Shown: positions 34,086 to 46,133 of the stretch, piece after piece
Layout: every line of letters starts with the position of its first letter
Numbering within the stretch: the first letter of the stretch is position 1
Assembly (NCBI GenBank): GCA_029582165.1
Contig: CM055868.1
Coordinates: 24,706,891-24,770,890 of the forward strand
Length of the DNA stretch: 64,000 nucleotides
Source: Portulaca oleracea
Taxonomy: Eukaryota > Streptophyta > Magnoliopsida > Caryophyllales > Portulacaceae
Reading direction: 5' to 3'
Position numbers and translations under genes: made by a program
The notes under the pieces: model-generated
Databases searched by the model: none
What the model was told of the DNA's origin: nothing
The model's input: the letters and a program-made list of their open reading frames with translations, nothing else

Positions 34086-37000
34086 TTCCCCCCTTGTTGA
34101 GAAGAGTTTGTCCTCAAACTAAGGAGGTCTTCGTTTTCATCATAGTAGGGCTTTAAGTCGGCAACATTGAAAGTAGCACTTCCTCCATAATCTTCGTTTA
34201 GTGCTAGCTTGTATGCATTATCTCCAACTCTTTCTAAAACTTCAAAAGGACCGTCAGCTCTGGGAACTAACTTTCCTTTCCTCTTGGAGGGGAACCTCTC
34301 CTTTTTCAAGTGAACCCATACTAGATCTCCTGGTTGAAAAATAACCCTTTTCCTTTTCTTGTTAGCTAAGTCTGAAACAGATTGGGTGTACTTAGCTATT
34401 TTCTCCTTAACTTCCTCATGGAGCTTCTGTATTTCTTGGGCTCGTTTTTGGGCTTCATGGCTGAACCTTATGGTGCTATTGATAGGCGTGAGGTCCATAG
34501 GCATAGTAGGGTTCCTTCCATAAACAACTTGGAAAGGTGAACGACCCGTTGCCTTGCTTGGAGCCCTATTGAATGCAAATTAAGCGTGTGGGAGAAGAGT
34601 GTCCCATCCTTTCTTGTTCTTGCTCACTAAGGACCTCAATAGCGAACCTAGGGTCTGATTGGTGACCTCCATTTGACCGTCGGTCTGTGGGTGACATGCA
34701 GTGCTGAATTTGAGCTTGGTTCCCATCTTCTTCCAGAGAGTAACCCAAAAGTGGCTAAGGAACTTTGCATCCCGATCTGAGACCATAGTCCTAGGTATTC
34801 CATGGAGCCGAACGACTTCTTGGAAGTATAGTTCTGCCACTCTAACTGCATCATAGGTGGTGTGACATGGGATAAAGTGAGCCATCTTTGAGAATCGATC
34901 AACAACCACCATGATTGAATCCTTCCCACGTTGAGTCCTAGGTAGTCCCACAATGAAATCGAGACTAATATCTTCCCAAGGACCTTCAGGGATGGGCAAG
35001 GGCGTGTATAACCCTTGGGGGAAGCACATGACTCTTCGATAAATTGCATGATGAACACCTTCTAACCATATGTTCGACGTCTTTGACTATGTGGGGCCAA
35101 AAATAGTGTTCTTTCAACATCAGATAAGTCTTCTCAATACCGAAGTGTCCTGTAAGGCTACCTCCATGAACTTCTAAGATAAGAAGTTCCCTAAGACTGC
35201 TTCTAGGAATACACAGTTGATTCCCATGAAATAGAAAACCATGCTCCACGTGATACTGGTCGTTGGGGCGGTTTTTGCAGTCTACGTAGATCTCCTTGAA
35301 ATCTGTATCTTCTTCATAGAGATCTTTGATGTGTTCAAGCCCTATCACACGTGAATCAAGGACTTGAAGGAGCATATAACGGCGAGAAAGGGCGTCTGCT
35401 CCCTTATTCAGATGGCCGGCTTTGTGCTGAATGACGAAGTGATAAGCTTGCATAAATTCAACCCACTTAGCATGGCGCGGATTTAACTTATGTTGGCCTT
35501 GAATATACTTTAGTGCCTCGTGGTCGCTATGTAGAATAAATTCGTGGCCGATGAGATAGTGTCGCCAATGTTCTAGGGCACGAATAATAACATAGAATTC
35601 CTTATCGTACGTGCTGTACTTCTTCCAGGCATCACTGAGTTTCTCGCTGTAGTAGGCCAAGGGACGGCCTTCCTGTGATAATACTGCTCCAATTCCAACT
35701 GCAGAAGCATCGCACTCCACTTCAAACCTTTTGTCAAAGCTTAGTAGGGCAAGGATAGGGGCAGTGCAGAGTTGAATTTTGATAGAATCAAACGCCTGTT
35801 GTGCTGATGGCGTCCAGCTGAACTCTTTGCTCTTCAGTAGCTCGGTCATGGGTGCCATAATCGAGCTGAAGTTTTTCACGAACCTTCTGTAGAAGGAGGC
35901 TAAACCGTGAAAACTCCTGATGTCGTGAATGCTAGCTGGTGTAGGCCACTCTTTGATTGCTTTGATTTTCTCTTCATGAACCTGTATCCCATCAGCCGAG
36001 AGTACATAGCCAAGAAAGACTAATTTCTTGGTGAAGAAGTGGCACTTAGCGAGATTCCCATAAAGCTTCTCGTGATCTAGCAAATCAAGGACTGACGTGA
36101 GGTGTTGCAGATGTTCCTCCTCACTCTTGCTGTATATAAGTATGTCGTCGAAGTAGACAACAACACACTTGCCGATAAGTGGTTTCAGAACCTGATTCAT
36201 TAGTCTCATAAAAGTAGAAGGGGCATTAGTTAGTCCAAAAGGCATGACTAACCATTCGTAAAGACCTCCTTTAGTTTTGAATGCTGTTTTCCATTCGTCT
36301 CCGGCTTGAATCCGAATCTGATAGTACCCGCTTCTTAGGTCTATTTTCGAAAAGACCTGGGCGCCATGTAGTTCGTCTAGAAGATCCTCAAGTCTAGGAA
36401 TTGGGAACCAGTACTTGATGGTGATTTTATTTATGGCCCTGCAGTCGATACACATTCGTTGACTTCCGTCTTTCTTTGGGACCAATAACGCTGGAACGGC
36501 GCACGGACTGAGACGTTCCCGTATCATACCCTTCGCTAACAGATCATCAGCTTGCCTTTGAATCTCCTGTGTGTCGCTAGGGTTCATGCGGTATGCCGGT
36601 TTGTTTGGTAAGACTGACCCCGGGATTAGATCAATCTTATGCTGAATGTCTCGCTCAGGTGGTAAACCTGGCGGCATCTCTTCTGGGAACACATGAGAAT
36701 ATTGTTCCAAAAGAGGGGTGACAAGGGGGTGGACGTCAACTTCGTGAGTTGGGACGTCAGGTGGGGAAGTTTTGTGGCTGAATTCTGTGTTTAGGTCCAA
36801 GAGAATGATCTCTTTATGCTCACTGAACTCATGATGTTCAGCTGACATAGAAGGGATTGGAACTGGATCATTCGCTTTGGGTTGGGACGGAAAGGTTACT
36901 TTAAGTGGAGCTAGGGTGATTTTTTTTTGGTTGAACCTGAAGGTGTAGGTGTTGGCTCTTCCATCATGTATCACACTCATGTCAAATAACCAGGGTCTTC

Positions 37001-37349
37001 CCAACAAAAGATGACAAGCATCCATAGGCAATATATCACACCAAATAGAATCTTGATAGTTCTTGCCAATGGAAAAGCTTACCAAGAATTGACGAGTAAC
37101 TTGTAGTCCTTCACCCTGATTAAGCCATTGGATGGTGTAGGGCTTGGGATGTGGACTGGTTTCCAGCTGAAGTTTGTCCACCAAAGTTGTTGAAGCCTCA
37201 TTGGTGCAACTTCCTCCATCAACGATTAAGGAGCAGACCTTTCCTTTGATAGTGCAGCGAGACTGAAAGATAGCCTCTTGTTGTTGTTGGTCTTCTGGGA
37301 CAATCGAACTGCTGAGGATCCTCCTCATGAAGAGCAATTCGTGTGCCAT
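34058..37349 (-). pseudogene. pol: Pol of the CRM-like element: protease, RT, RNase H, integrase (two breaks)
   Basis: The first open block, 37,349-34,986, begins at the protease (LIVDGGSCTN, about residue 40). RT motifs follow: [26 protein letters not shown] (36,245) and YFDD (about 36,150). RNase H has ECDAS (35,722) and [10 protein letters not shown] (35,535), and the integrase zinc finger has H...H and CSSC (35,064). A one-base insertion in a C-run near 35,015 shifts the frame. The integrase core continues in 35,029-34,580 with [18 protein letters not shown] and a conserved Glu in TDGQMEV. A nonsense TAA at 34,579-34,581 region, then 34,504-34,058 with GPFEVLERVGDNAYKL (GPY/F type) and DLKPYY. 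There is no chromodomain. The tail LRTNSSQQGGNDGNQATSN runs through the polypurine tract into the LTR, the arrangement I associate with CRM-clade elements. Gag is absent. Confidence 0.88.
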
Positions 37350-37564
37350 AGTAGGGGTTGAAACGCCAGAGTGACGTTGGGTAAGGGAGGGTAATGTGTT
37401 TGGGCTGTTTGTGGAGTTTTGGGTTGCAGGTTGGTACTGAAGGTTTGAAGGTTACGTGTTTGGATTGCAGGTTAAACCTATGGATTAGCAGGTTAGGCTT
37501 TTGGATTTGAAGGTTACGTGTTTGGTTTACACTCAACCTCAACCTAGAGCTCTCATACCACTTT

Positions 37565-38751
37565 TGATGTATTACCGGATCAAGAAAGGTTCTTGATTCC
37601 AATAATACATGAAACACGTGTAACCAAACAATGAGGATGGGTGGTTCACGAGATTAGGGAGAAAGAAAGGGGGAGGCTCTCGTGAATTTAGGGTTTAATG
37701 GAGGGTTATTTTGCCGTGAGGGATTTTGTGGTTTCAAGATTCAAGTGGGATGAATCTTGAATGGGAAAGAGGGGAGAGGGATGATTCTTGAATGGGGGGT
37801 TTGAAGGGGGATGGCGTGAAACAAGGGAGGTGAGAGAGGGAGAGAGTGACGTTAGGATTGAGGGAGTGATGGTGGAGGAAGGTGGCGTGAGTTTATGGGG
37901 GGGGGGGTAGGTTTAGGGTTGATGTGACTTAACTGTATTGACAGAAAGCTCACAGGGTAATTACCTTAACTATATTGATAGAAAGGTAAGAACAGATAGA
38001 TCTAGGTTTCCTAATTGAATCCACAAATAGGACAACTTAGGGATAACTTGACTTAGACCGCAACCTAGGGTCAAGCTCTTCCTAACCACTTGGGTGCCAA
38101 ACCAAGATACAATAGAAGAATGGGTGAGAGTTTATCCAAACACTCGAGGGAAAGCTAAAAGCTTAAGGGGTTTCATATTTCTGAATTGAATGATTGCCTT
38201 GAGAGGCTACATCCCTATTTATACTATGAGAGTCCTAAAGGGACTAAAACTCTCCAACTTGGCGTGCAAGGCAAGGAGTTCTACTACTAGATGCCTAATC
38301 TATTCTACTCCTCCTTGGATTAGGATTCCTTATCCTAGGGGGAGTTGGTTGTAACAAACCTTATCCTAATTATCTTGGCTTTCCTAATCCGGATTGGATT
38401 AGTTACAAAATTAGCCAATTTCCTAACTAGGAATTAAATCACACGACTATTATAGCCTAATTAAAATAAACACACCAAAAAAAAACTAATTAAGCCGAAG
38501 AGAATTAAATTACATCCAAAAATCAAGATCATAAAATTGGGCTTGTAAACTTGACTTTGGACGTGTATTGCTCCTCCTTCCCTGGGCTTGGCGTGTGGCC
38601 TTGGTCCATCTAGGATGTTTGGACATCCTCTTGAAATAAGCTACACACCATATGAGTTGGCCTTTTCACGTTGTACCCTTCATCTATGGATCGTTCCACT
38701 TCTTTGTAAATAGTTTGGATCTCCTGATTAGAAGTGGCCTGATTTCCATCA
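37565..38751 (-). repeat. 5' LTR of the nested CRM-like element
   Basis: Near-identical to 32,900-34,085, with scattered substitutions (for example GGCTCACG/GGTTCACG and AATGGATAG/AACAGATAG). The adjoining PBS at 37,547-37,560 fixes the orientation. Confidence 0.92.
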
Positions 38752-39851
38752 TGAAGAGAGATTGAGATGGAGAGGAGTTCGTTGGTTATTGAAATGGGGC
38801 TCGGGTTGCTTGTCTGCACATGAGAAGAACCAGAGAGAAAGTTAGAAAAGGGGGACGAAGGAGAGGAGGAAAAGAAAAGGGGGAATTAGGGTATTGGAGA
38901 AGGAGTTAGTATCCGGCTGTGATAAAAAGGAGAGAGAGGAAATAGGTCGGGTTTGTGGGTAAACGGGTAGACGGGTTAGCTGGGTTCAGGATTTTAAGGT
39001 GGGCCGAGAAGGAACATTTGGGCTGGGAAATTGGGCTGAAGAAGAGGATTAGGAATTAGTAATTTTCAATTTGATTCATTTTAATACTAAAAATAACTAA
39101 AAATGATAAAAAGACATAAAACCTAATAAAATTGCAAAATTACTAAAAACATAATAAAAAGCCTAATTTAATTATTAAAAAAAGGCAAAAATTCAAATAA
39201 TAGAGGGGAAAAATCATGCAAAAGCGGGACTAAACACCCCCCCACACTTAGACTTTTGCTCGTCCCGAGGAAAACAAAACAAAACAAAATAACCTAACTA
39301 CTTCACTTTCGTGGGAGGAAACTGGTGTATTTAGCGTATGCCCTAAGCCCTTTAAACCCCCCGGTAGCCCGGGTGGATGAGGTGGGTCTTGCGAGGGTTT
39401 GTAGCGTCTATACCCACAAAAGCCAAAGAAAAGGAGAGAGGGAAAGTGAAAAACAAAACAAGCTTAGAAAAGAAAGAAGAGAAACGCTGCTGGTTCTAAG
39501 AATCATGCAATCGCCGCAAAGAAAACGATACTAATCAACCAAAAGGAACCATTATGAGCATACCAAAACACTTAATTCAATACAATGCCAATCTTTAAGG
39601 TTTTCGATTCCCGACATCTCCTACAAAACTAGATCCCATGTGCGCAAGTGCAAGTGTTATTCTACTCGATTCTGATTGATCTAGAGCAAATCACTTTCCA
39701 AGCTTGTATCAAAGCAAAAGATTATTTAAGCACCGACCTCCCTTGCTTTATGTCGCCCTTGGCTTGGTGAGGGCTGCAGGAAACGCAAAGAGAACTTTAC
39801 ATTTATTACGATTCATTGATCAGCGTTGGCTTGAGAAAGCTCAACGAGATT

Positions 39852-40679
39852 GGTGTTAGTTTTTTGTTCGGTCTCGTTCCGAGCCGAATTTCTTCTCTTT
39901 TATAGGGTATATTTTCTTGTTTTAACCCCTATTTATATATTAGATATAATGATTTGGTGTTTTGTAGGAAAATAAGGAGTTAGAAGAAGTTTGGGCTTAA
40001 TTAAAGGTTTTTAGGGAATCCCGAGCGACTTCCCGAGACAATCTAAGTCAACCCGAGACCCGAGTCAGGAACCGAGGAAAAACCTGACCCGGAAACTCTA
40101 TTTCCATGTTGGCGCACAAAACACGGCCAGCGGACAGACGCCAAGCTCGCCCGAGCAGCTTCTGTGACTCGACCGAGTTGCTTCACGCCCGCTACATCAA
40201 CCCTCGCGCCCACGCATCGGCTCAAGAAAATAACGGCGAGCGCGGCCGTCGCCGAGCAACCTCATGGCTCGCCCGAGCAGGTCCACTGTCGCACCGCTAT
40301 CCACGCTCAGCAACAACGACGGATGTTGCAGTCAGTAGCTGTGCTCGCCCGAGCAACTCCATGGCTCGCCCGAGCCACCTTGTCTGCGGAAAAACTGACG
40401 CGTGTGCTGCGATTTATTTCTAGGGTTTTGGGTTGTATTTTTCCTTCTTCTATAAATACGAACTTGTATTAATCTAAGAGATATCAATTAGCCTAGGTAG
40501 TTTAGGAGTAGAATTAGATTTATTTCTTTCCTTTATTTGCTTTAATCACTCTTTAATTGTTCTTCAAGTTTTCAATTGTTCTTCATTGTTCTTCAAGCTT
40601 TCTTTGATTTCTAACATTTGTATTCAAACTTTCTCAAGCTTTCTCAATTCAAGCAAGTTTTCATTGAAGTGTTTTACAA

Positions 40680-40730
<51 letters not shown>

Positions 40731-41225
40731 TTGATGTTGATTTCAAAGCTTTCTAGGGTTAGCCACATCAAATCCACTTTTAGTGGGGAGGAGGCTCAAG
40801 GAACTCCAATTCTACTTACTAGTAAGAATTTGGGGGATTCTTGGTAATCCAAACCACAATTTGTTGTTTGTTTGGGGGAAATTCAAGTTTAGATTGAAGG
40901 TTTATTGAAGTTTGTTCATCAAAGGTATAAATTCTTGCCCAATTTCATTGTTCATGCTAGTTCTCCATTCAAGCTTTTAAGTGCTTTCTTAATTTCATGC
41001 TTTTTATTGCTTTCCTTAATTCCATGTCTAGGTTAGTTTTGTTGCTTTCATTTACATAATTTACCGCTTTCCGCATTGAGAAAAACCCTTCCACAAACCG
41101 ATTACCTCAGTCAAGCCTAACACCCATCCCTGAGATCGACAATCCTTACTTAAAACCACAAAAATTACAACCGAACATTTTTTCGAGAATTGAACGGCCC
41201 ATAACGAGGTTTACCCTCCCAACAT
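39852..41225 (+). mobile_element. Possible solo LTR with GC-rich palindromes
   Basis: Begins TGTTAGTTTTTTGTTCGG and could end ...TACCCTCCCAACA. It includes a TATA-like CTATAAATACG (40,450), a C-rich part (40,100-40,400) with repeated CTCGCCCGAGC palindromes and a (CT)n run, and its end resembles gypsy LTR ends (CCATCCCTGAGATCGACA). The flanking 5-mers (ATTGG, TGGTC) do not match, so the solo-LTR call is tentative. Confidence 0.45.
40683..40724 (+). repeat. (CT)n microsatellite
   Basis: About 42 bp of near-perfect CT repeat downstream of the TATA-like box in the probable LTR. Such runs are common in LTR leader regions. Confidence 0.9.
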
Positions 41226-41753
41226 GGTCTTTTCCATACGCCTCATCATTACGAAAACAAAGTGCTTAAGGGGTTAGAGCGTCGTACCGCTCATACCGGT
41301 CCTATGTAGGTAGACTAACTTAACACTACAGTTCAGATTTAATTAATTTAATTGACTTTCACTTTTTCAACATGCTCGGAAATAACCTACTAAAGTCTCT
41401 CAATTTCAAGAACGTGAAGGAAACAAGGATCTTATCAAGCATTTAACGAAGGGAATCTAAACAAATGAGTCATGACAATGCTTGAATTAAAGTTGATAAT
41501 GATCATACGGGTTCCTTTCAAGGAGATTAAGAAAGTTTTCGAAGCATTGACTACACTTTTCCTAAAACAAAGCAAAAACAAAAGAAAAACGAAAACTAAA
41601 AAGGTGTTTCACTCCCTTTTTTTATCCTTTTTCTCATTCATTTTTCACAACCTCTTTTCACTTTTTTTTTTCAAAATTTAGCACTTTTTTTCACTTATTT
41701 TTTCACAAAATTTTCTAAGAAATAAAAAGCAACTAAAATGCTAGGTGGGCTAC

Positions 41754-43200
41754 TCATGTATTACCGGATCAAGAAATGTTCTTGATTTCGATAATACATG
41801 AAACACGTGTAACCAAACAGGGAAGTGAGGGTGGTTCACGAGATTAGGGTGGACAAGAGAGGGATGGTTCTCGTGAATAGGGGTTCTTTGTGGAAGCTAT
41901 TTTGCCGTGAGGGCTTTTGTAGTTTCAAGATTCAAGAAAGGTTGAACCTTGAATGGGAAAGGGAAGAATCTTGGATGGTGATTTGAGGGGGAGGGGTTGA
42001 CGTTGGATGAGGGGAGAGAGAGAGAGGGTGGCGTTAGGTAAGAAGGGGGAGAGAAGGTGAGAGGGTGGCGTTGGAGGTGGAGGAGAGTGAGAGGTTGTTA
42101 GGTTGTTATGGAGAGATAAGGTTGTTGGAAGGTTGTTATGGAGAGAGAAAAGAGAAGGGAGGTGGTGTTTATTTGAGGAGGTGGGTGACGTTTGTAGGGA
42201 GTGAGGGAGATGGGTGATGGCGTGTGGTTGAGGGGGGGGGTAGGAGATAGGATTAATGTGACTTAACTGTATTGACAGAAAGCTCACAGGGTAATACCTT
42301 AACTATATTGATAGAAAGGTAAGAACGGATAGATCTAGGTTTCCTAATTGAATCCACAAAAAGGACAACCTAGGGCTAACTTGACCTAGACTGCAACCTA
42401 GGATCAAGCTCTTCCTAACCACTTGGGTGCCAAACCAAGATACAATAGAAGAAAGGGGGTGAGGGTTAATCCAAACTCTCAGGGGGGTAAGCTTAAATCT
42501 TGATTCATATTTCTCAATTGATATATCCAATTGAATACAAGCCTAGGCTATTTATACTAGGAGAGTCCTTAAGGGACTTATACTCCTACTTGGCGTGGAA
42601 GCCAAACTATACTAGGCCTAGGAGTCTCTCTCTTGGCGTGCAAGCCAAGGAGAACTCGTCTACTACTCCTACTCCTCCTTGGATTAGGAATCCTTATCCT
42701 AGGGGGAGTGTGGTTGTAACAAACCTTATCCTAATTATCTTGGCTTTCCTAATCCGGATTGGATTAGTTACAAAATTAGCCAATTCCTAACTAGGAAATA
42801 AAACACACGACTATTCTAGCCTAATTAAAATAAACACACCAAAAACTAATTAAGCTAAAAATAATTAAATTACATCCAAAAATCAAGATCATAAAATTGG
42901 ACTTGTATTCTTGACTTGGACGTGTACCCTTGCTTCTCTTGGGCTTGGCGTGTGTCTTGGCCCATCTTCGAGGATGTTTGGACATCCTCTTGAAATATGA
43001 AACACACCATATGAATGGGCCTCCGTAGTTCAACCTTGTATCTCTTTTCGTTAGCCCACTTGATGTAGTTGAACCAAACATGCCCTGTTGGCCCTGTATG
43101 AGTTGTAGCCCTTTGATGAAGGACCCTATGTGTATGATGGACCTTTAATTGGGCCTTCTTGATTGGGCCTAGGGGAACAAGCGTGGGCTGATTTCCATCA
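41754..43200 (-). mobile_element. Third-type LTR copy of the CRM-like family
   Basis: Matches 32,900-34,085 from CATGTATTACCGGATC to CTGATTTCCATCA but is 1,447 bp long, with extra segments (41,940-42,240 G-rich and 42,590-42,660). Its first bases are TC rather than TG. It is followed by the minus-strand polypurine tract (TTCCCCC at 43,201), so it is the 3' LTR of a minus-strand copy. Confidence 0.8.
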
Positions 43201-43745
43201 TTCCCCCTTAGTTGAAAGAAGTTTGTCCTCAAACTTGGAGGTTCAAGTTCAAAGACTTCAAATTGCCCAATTAGAATCTTCACGTGGATCAGGACCTCCA
43301 CATGAACCATAGTTGTGCCAATGACCTTCACATGAACCATGGTTGCTTCAATAATCTCCACGTGAATCAGTGTCTTCACGTGAACCGTGACTCCTTCGAT
43401 AGATTGACATCCGTTATCCTCCATGAACCTTGGGTCCCCATAGGTGAGACCAAGGCTAGGTAGATCTCTAGTATTCTTCGTTGGTTGCCAAGAACTCGAC
43501 GGACTGAAAGAGATCTTGTTACTGTATAAGCGGAGTTGGCTCCCAGTATCTTCCATGAATCTAGGATCACCGAACTTCTCCCTGTAATAAGCTAAGGGGC
43601 GATCCTCCTGAGATGGAACAGCTCCAATACCAACTCCAGAAGCATCACACTTGACCTGAACTTCTTATCAAAGCTACCTAGGGCAAGGACAGGTGCGGTG
43701 CAGAGTTTCTCCTTGATGATGTCGAACACTTGCTGAGCTGCTGAC
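43201..43745 (-). pseudogene. Deleted pol remnant of the third CRM-like copy
   Basis: From the LTR inward: the integrase C-terminus (SLRTNFFQLRGNDGNQPT, reading into the LTR), then a tandem HVK/HVE-coding minisatellite (43,278-43,390), then the start of RNase H (QQVFDIIKEKLCTAPVLAL, 43,745-43,600) with a frameshift in the SFDKKF region. The integrase core and the rest of RNase H are gone. Confidence 0.7.
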
Positions 43746-44051
43746 TCCATGAGTGCAAGTGTATTGTTATCTACTTTGATGATATACTTGTGAATAGCAA
43801 GAGTGAGAAAGGTCACAACTTTCACCTCCAATCTGTTTTGGAGACCTTAACTCACGTGAGGCCGCATGGTAAACTGTCCAAGTGTTACTTCTTCATCAAC
43901 AACATAGTCTTTCTTGGATATGACCTTTCGACTGAAGTGATCAAGGGTGATGAAGAAAAAGACAAAGCTATCAGGAAGTGGCCTACTCCAAATAGTAAGC
44001 AAGATGTTCGAAGCTTCCCCGGCTGGGTTTCTTTCTATGGAAGAATTGTGT
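43746..44051 (+). pseudogene. Gypsy RT fragment in the opposite orientation
   Basis: The + strand encodes YFDDILVNSKSEKGHN, FLGYDLSTEVIKGDEEKDKA, IRKWPTP and SFPGWVSFYGRIV, the RT segment that should precede the RNase H block lying on the other strand next to it. Several diagnostic residues are degraded. An inversion, or a join of two fragments, lies at about 43,745. Confidence 0.75.
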
Positions 44052-44314
44052 GAACGTGCCAACAAACACTCATGCATATGGATGTATGTAGTCTAATTGA
44101 GCATAAGTACAAGGGATGAATTACTTCAAATCTTCAAAGATGAATAAAATAACACATGGTGGTTCATGTCTATGAGATCCATCTGAAGCTGGAATGTTAA
44201 AATAGTTTGAAGATTCCAAAATGAATTAGTCTTGGCGAAACAATGAGAGCACCTAGATACGATCGAAAGGATGCTAATGGTTGAGACAAGAGTTTGAACA
44301 AATGACTCAAATGA

Positions 44315-45772
44315 AACATAAATCTAGCACTATAAGCTTAAGTCATATTAATCAGAAATGCATTCAGATTCTGCATAGTGCAGAATTTTGAAAAACCTAA
44401 ACTTTGAAAAGTTCAATGTTTTGCAAAGCATGTCTGATGAGTAAGATGACTAAAATCACCTCTTATTGGAATTGGTGAACAAGCTAATGACTTATTAGGA
44501 TGCATACATACTGATGTATGTGGGCCTATGAGCACTAGTGCTAGAAGAAGGTTTAATGTACTATTTCATCACTTTCAGTGACGATTTTTAGTAGATATGG
44601 GTATATCTACTTAATACACCACAAGTCCAAATCCTTTGAAAATGTTCAAAGAGTTTCAAAGTGAAGTACAAGACCAACTTGGCAAGAAAACCAAAACCCT
44701 TCAATAAGGTTGAGGAGGTGAGCATTTGAGCCATGTTTTCGCTGACCATTCCAGAGAATGTGAAACTGTTTCATAACTCTTTCCTCTAGAAATACGACAT
44801 CTCAATGACGTATCTAAAAGAGAACTCACACCTTATTAGATATGGTGCGATCAATGATGGTTGAGTCAACATTGCCTATTACCTTTTGGGGATACACGCA
44901 GTTAGCCATAGCTTTAATTACTGAATAAAGATTATCTAAAGCACTAGAGAAGACACCATATATGATATGGAGAAGAGAGGTTCTTGAACCGTTTTCTAAA
45001 AGGAAGGAGTATCACTTCTACAAACTGTTGTAGAGGAAAGTGTCTGTGTCTCAAAATGCTTTATTCTTAGAGAATATGTTATTCTCTAAAAGAAAGAGTG
45101 GGAGAGGTTTTGAACTTACCGAAGTTCGAGAGACACAAAACACTGTAATCATCACCTGAAACTCCACTCCTTGATCCTAGTTCAAAATTTTCCTATTGGT
45201 CGGGAAATTAAGAATAAGGTTGAGGCAGTTGAATTTCCTCAAACGTTGAGGAGGAGGTGTCATGAACATTACTCCAAGCAAGGTCAGGTAAACAACTCCG
45301 TCAACCACAGAGATATCGATCTTCTATGGATGAGCGTGAGATGTTACTTTTAGAAAGTAATGACTCTACCTACATCAAGGAAGCTTTAAGTAAATCAAGA
45401 TTCCATGCAACCAAGTCTAAAATGGATTCCATGTATTCTACCAAATTTAGAACTTGGTTGATTTGTCTGAAGGTGTGAGCCATCAGGCATATGAGGGTTT
45501 AAAGGCAGAACATGGGTTCATTAAGATAGACATCAAGACTGACTTCAAAATTAGATTTTGAAGAAAGGTGTGTACTTGACACAACTGAGTGGTCTTTTGT
45601 TGGAATACTTGTAAACTTCAAGAGACCATTTGTGGTCTTAAGGAAGCTTCTAGGAGTTGGAATCATTGACCTTCTTGACCAGGATATCAAAAAGGTTTGA
45701 CATACTGGGAAGTGTCAAATATAATATTGTGTTTACAAGAAGTTCAGTGGGAGCAATGCATTTTCTGATATT
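44315..45772 (+). pseudogene. Copia pol remnant, left part (pre-integrase, integrase, start of RT)
   Basis: Short broken frames: RLGHIN-type GAG-pre-integrase (44,320-44,450), integrase (TDVCGP-like DAYILMYVG, then MFKEFQSEVQDQLGKK, 44,480-44,690), spacer (45,170-45,350) and the RT start (SKMDSMYSTKFRTWL, 45,395-45,470). Many stops. It is cut at 45,772 by the target duplication of the Tekay-like element and resumes at 54,286. 44,052-44,314 holds nothing I recognise. Confidence 0.72.
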
Positions 45773-46133
45773 GTATGTGTAAAACCCCGAAAAATCCAAA
45801 GATGTTGACCGTGACGTCGTTAGTAAATTTTGCTAACACTTGAGCTCGTAGGATCGTGAGAGACTAACAAGGGTATATCGGTAATTTCATGGGTTTAGTA
45901 TTATTAGTTTTACTCTTTTTATTATTAGTATTACTATTAATATTATTGAGTTATGTGAATATTATTTGCTATGTGATTATATTATTATTAGTATTATTAT
46001 TATTATTACTATTATTATTATTATTATTATTATTATTAGCTTATTCTTAGAAAAATCAGTTTGTTTTAATTGTTTTAGTGTTGGGTTGGGCTAAGAGTTA
46101 GATTAGACTAATTGGGCCTAAATTGTTGGATGA

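Larger units (their letters stand above)
32900..38751 (-). mobile_element. Gag-less CRM/Reina-like gypsy retrotransposon, complete with LTRs and TSD
   Basis: LTRs at 32,900-34,085 (3' LTR) and 37,565-38,751 (5' LTR), 1,186-1,187 bp, both TGATG...CATCA. The 5-bp target duplication TGAAG is at 32,895-32,899 and 38,752-38,756. The PBS is the reverse of 37,547-37,560 (TGGTATGAGAGCTC, initiator-Met type) and the polypurine tract is the reverse of 34,086-34,095. I count about 17-18 LTR differences (about 1.5%), mostly transitions, so insertion is recent. Only about 210 bp separate the PBS from protease: the gag and zinc-knuckle region (about 1 kb in the relative at 59,333) is deleted. Confidence 0.92.
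31611..39231 (-). mobile_element. Athila-like LTR (minus orientation), split by a nested element
   Basis: On the - strand it starts TGTTTAGTCCCGCTTTTGC (39,231 downward) directly after a poly-G tract, and plausibly ends ...TTTTTTCTAACA at 31,611. Net length is about 1.76 kb without the 5.85-kb insert at 32,900-38,751. The interior is CCCTAA-rich (31,900-32,300) and CT/GA-rich. No protein. The left limit rests only on the TG/CA ends. Confidence 0.5.
39232..41753 (-). other. Athila-like 3' non-coding internal region
   Basis: Starts with a polypurine tract (reverse of the CCCCCCCACAC at 39,236) and the reverse of ACTTTTGCTCGTCCCGAGG. From memory, that non-coding signature sits just upstream of 3' LTRs in Athila/Tat gypsy elements. 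No pol coding is left. The region is broken by an LTR-like, GC-rich block (39,852-41,225) and ends at another LTR at 41,754. Confidence 0.55.

Noticed and set aside
40106..40472. Overlapping Arg/Ala-rich frames
   Set aside because: They follow GC-rich palindrome composition in a probable LTR; no homology recognised and both strands are similarly open.
43790..44077. Minus-strand frame over the RT fragment
   Set aside because: The + strand carries the recognisable RT motifs.
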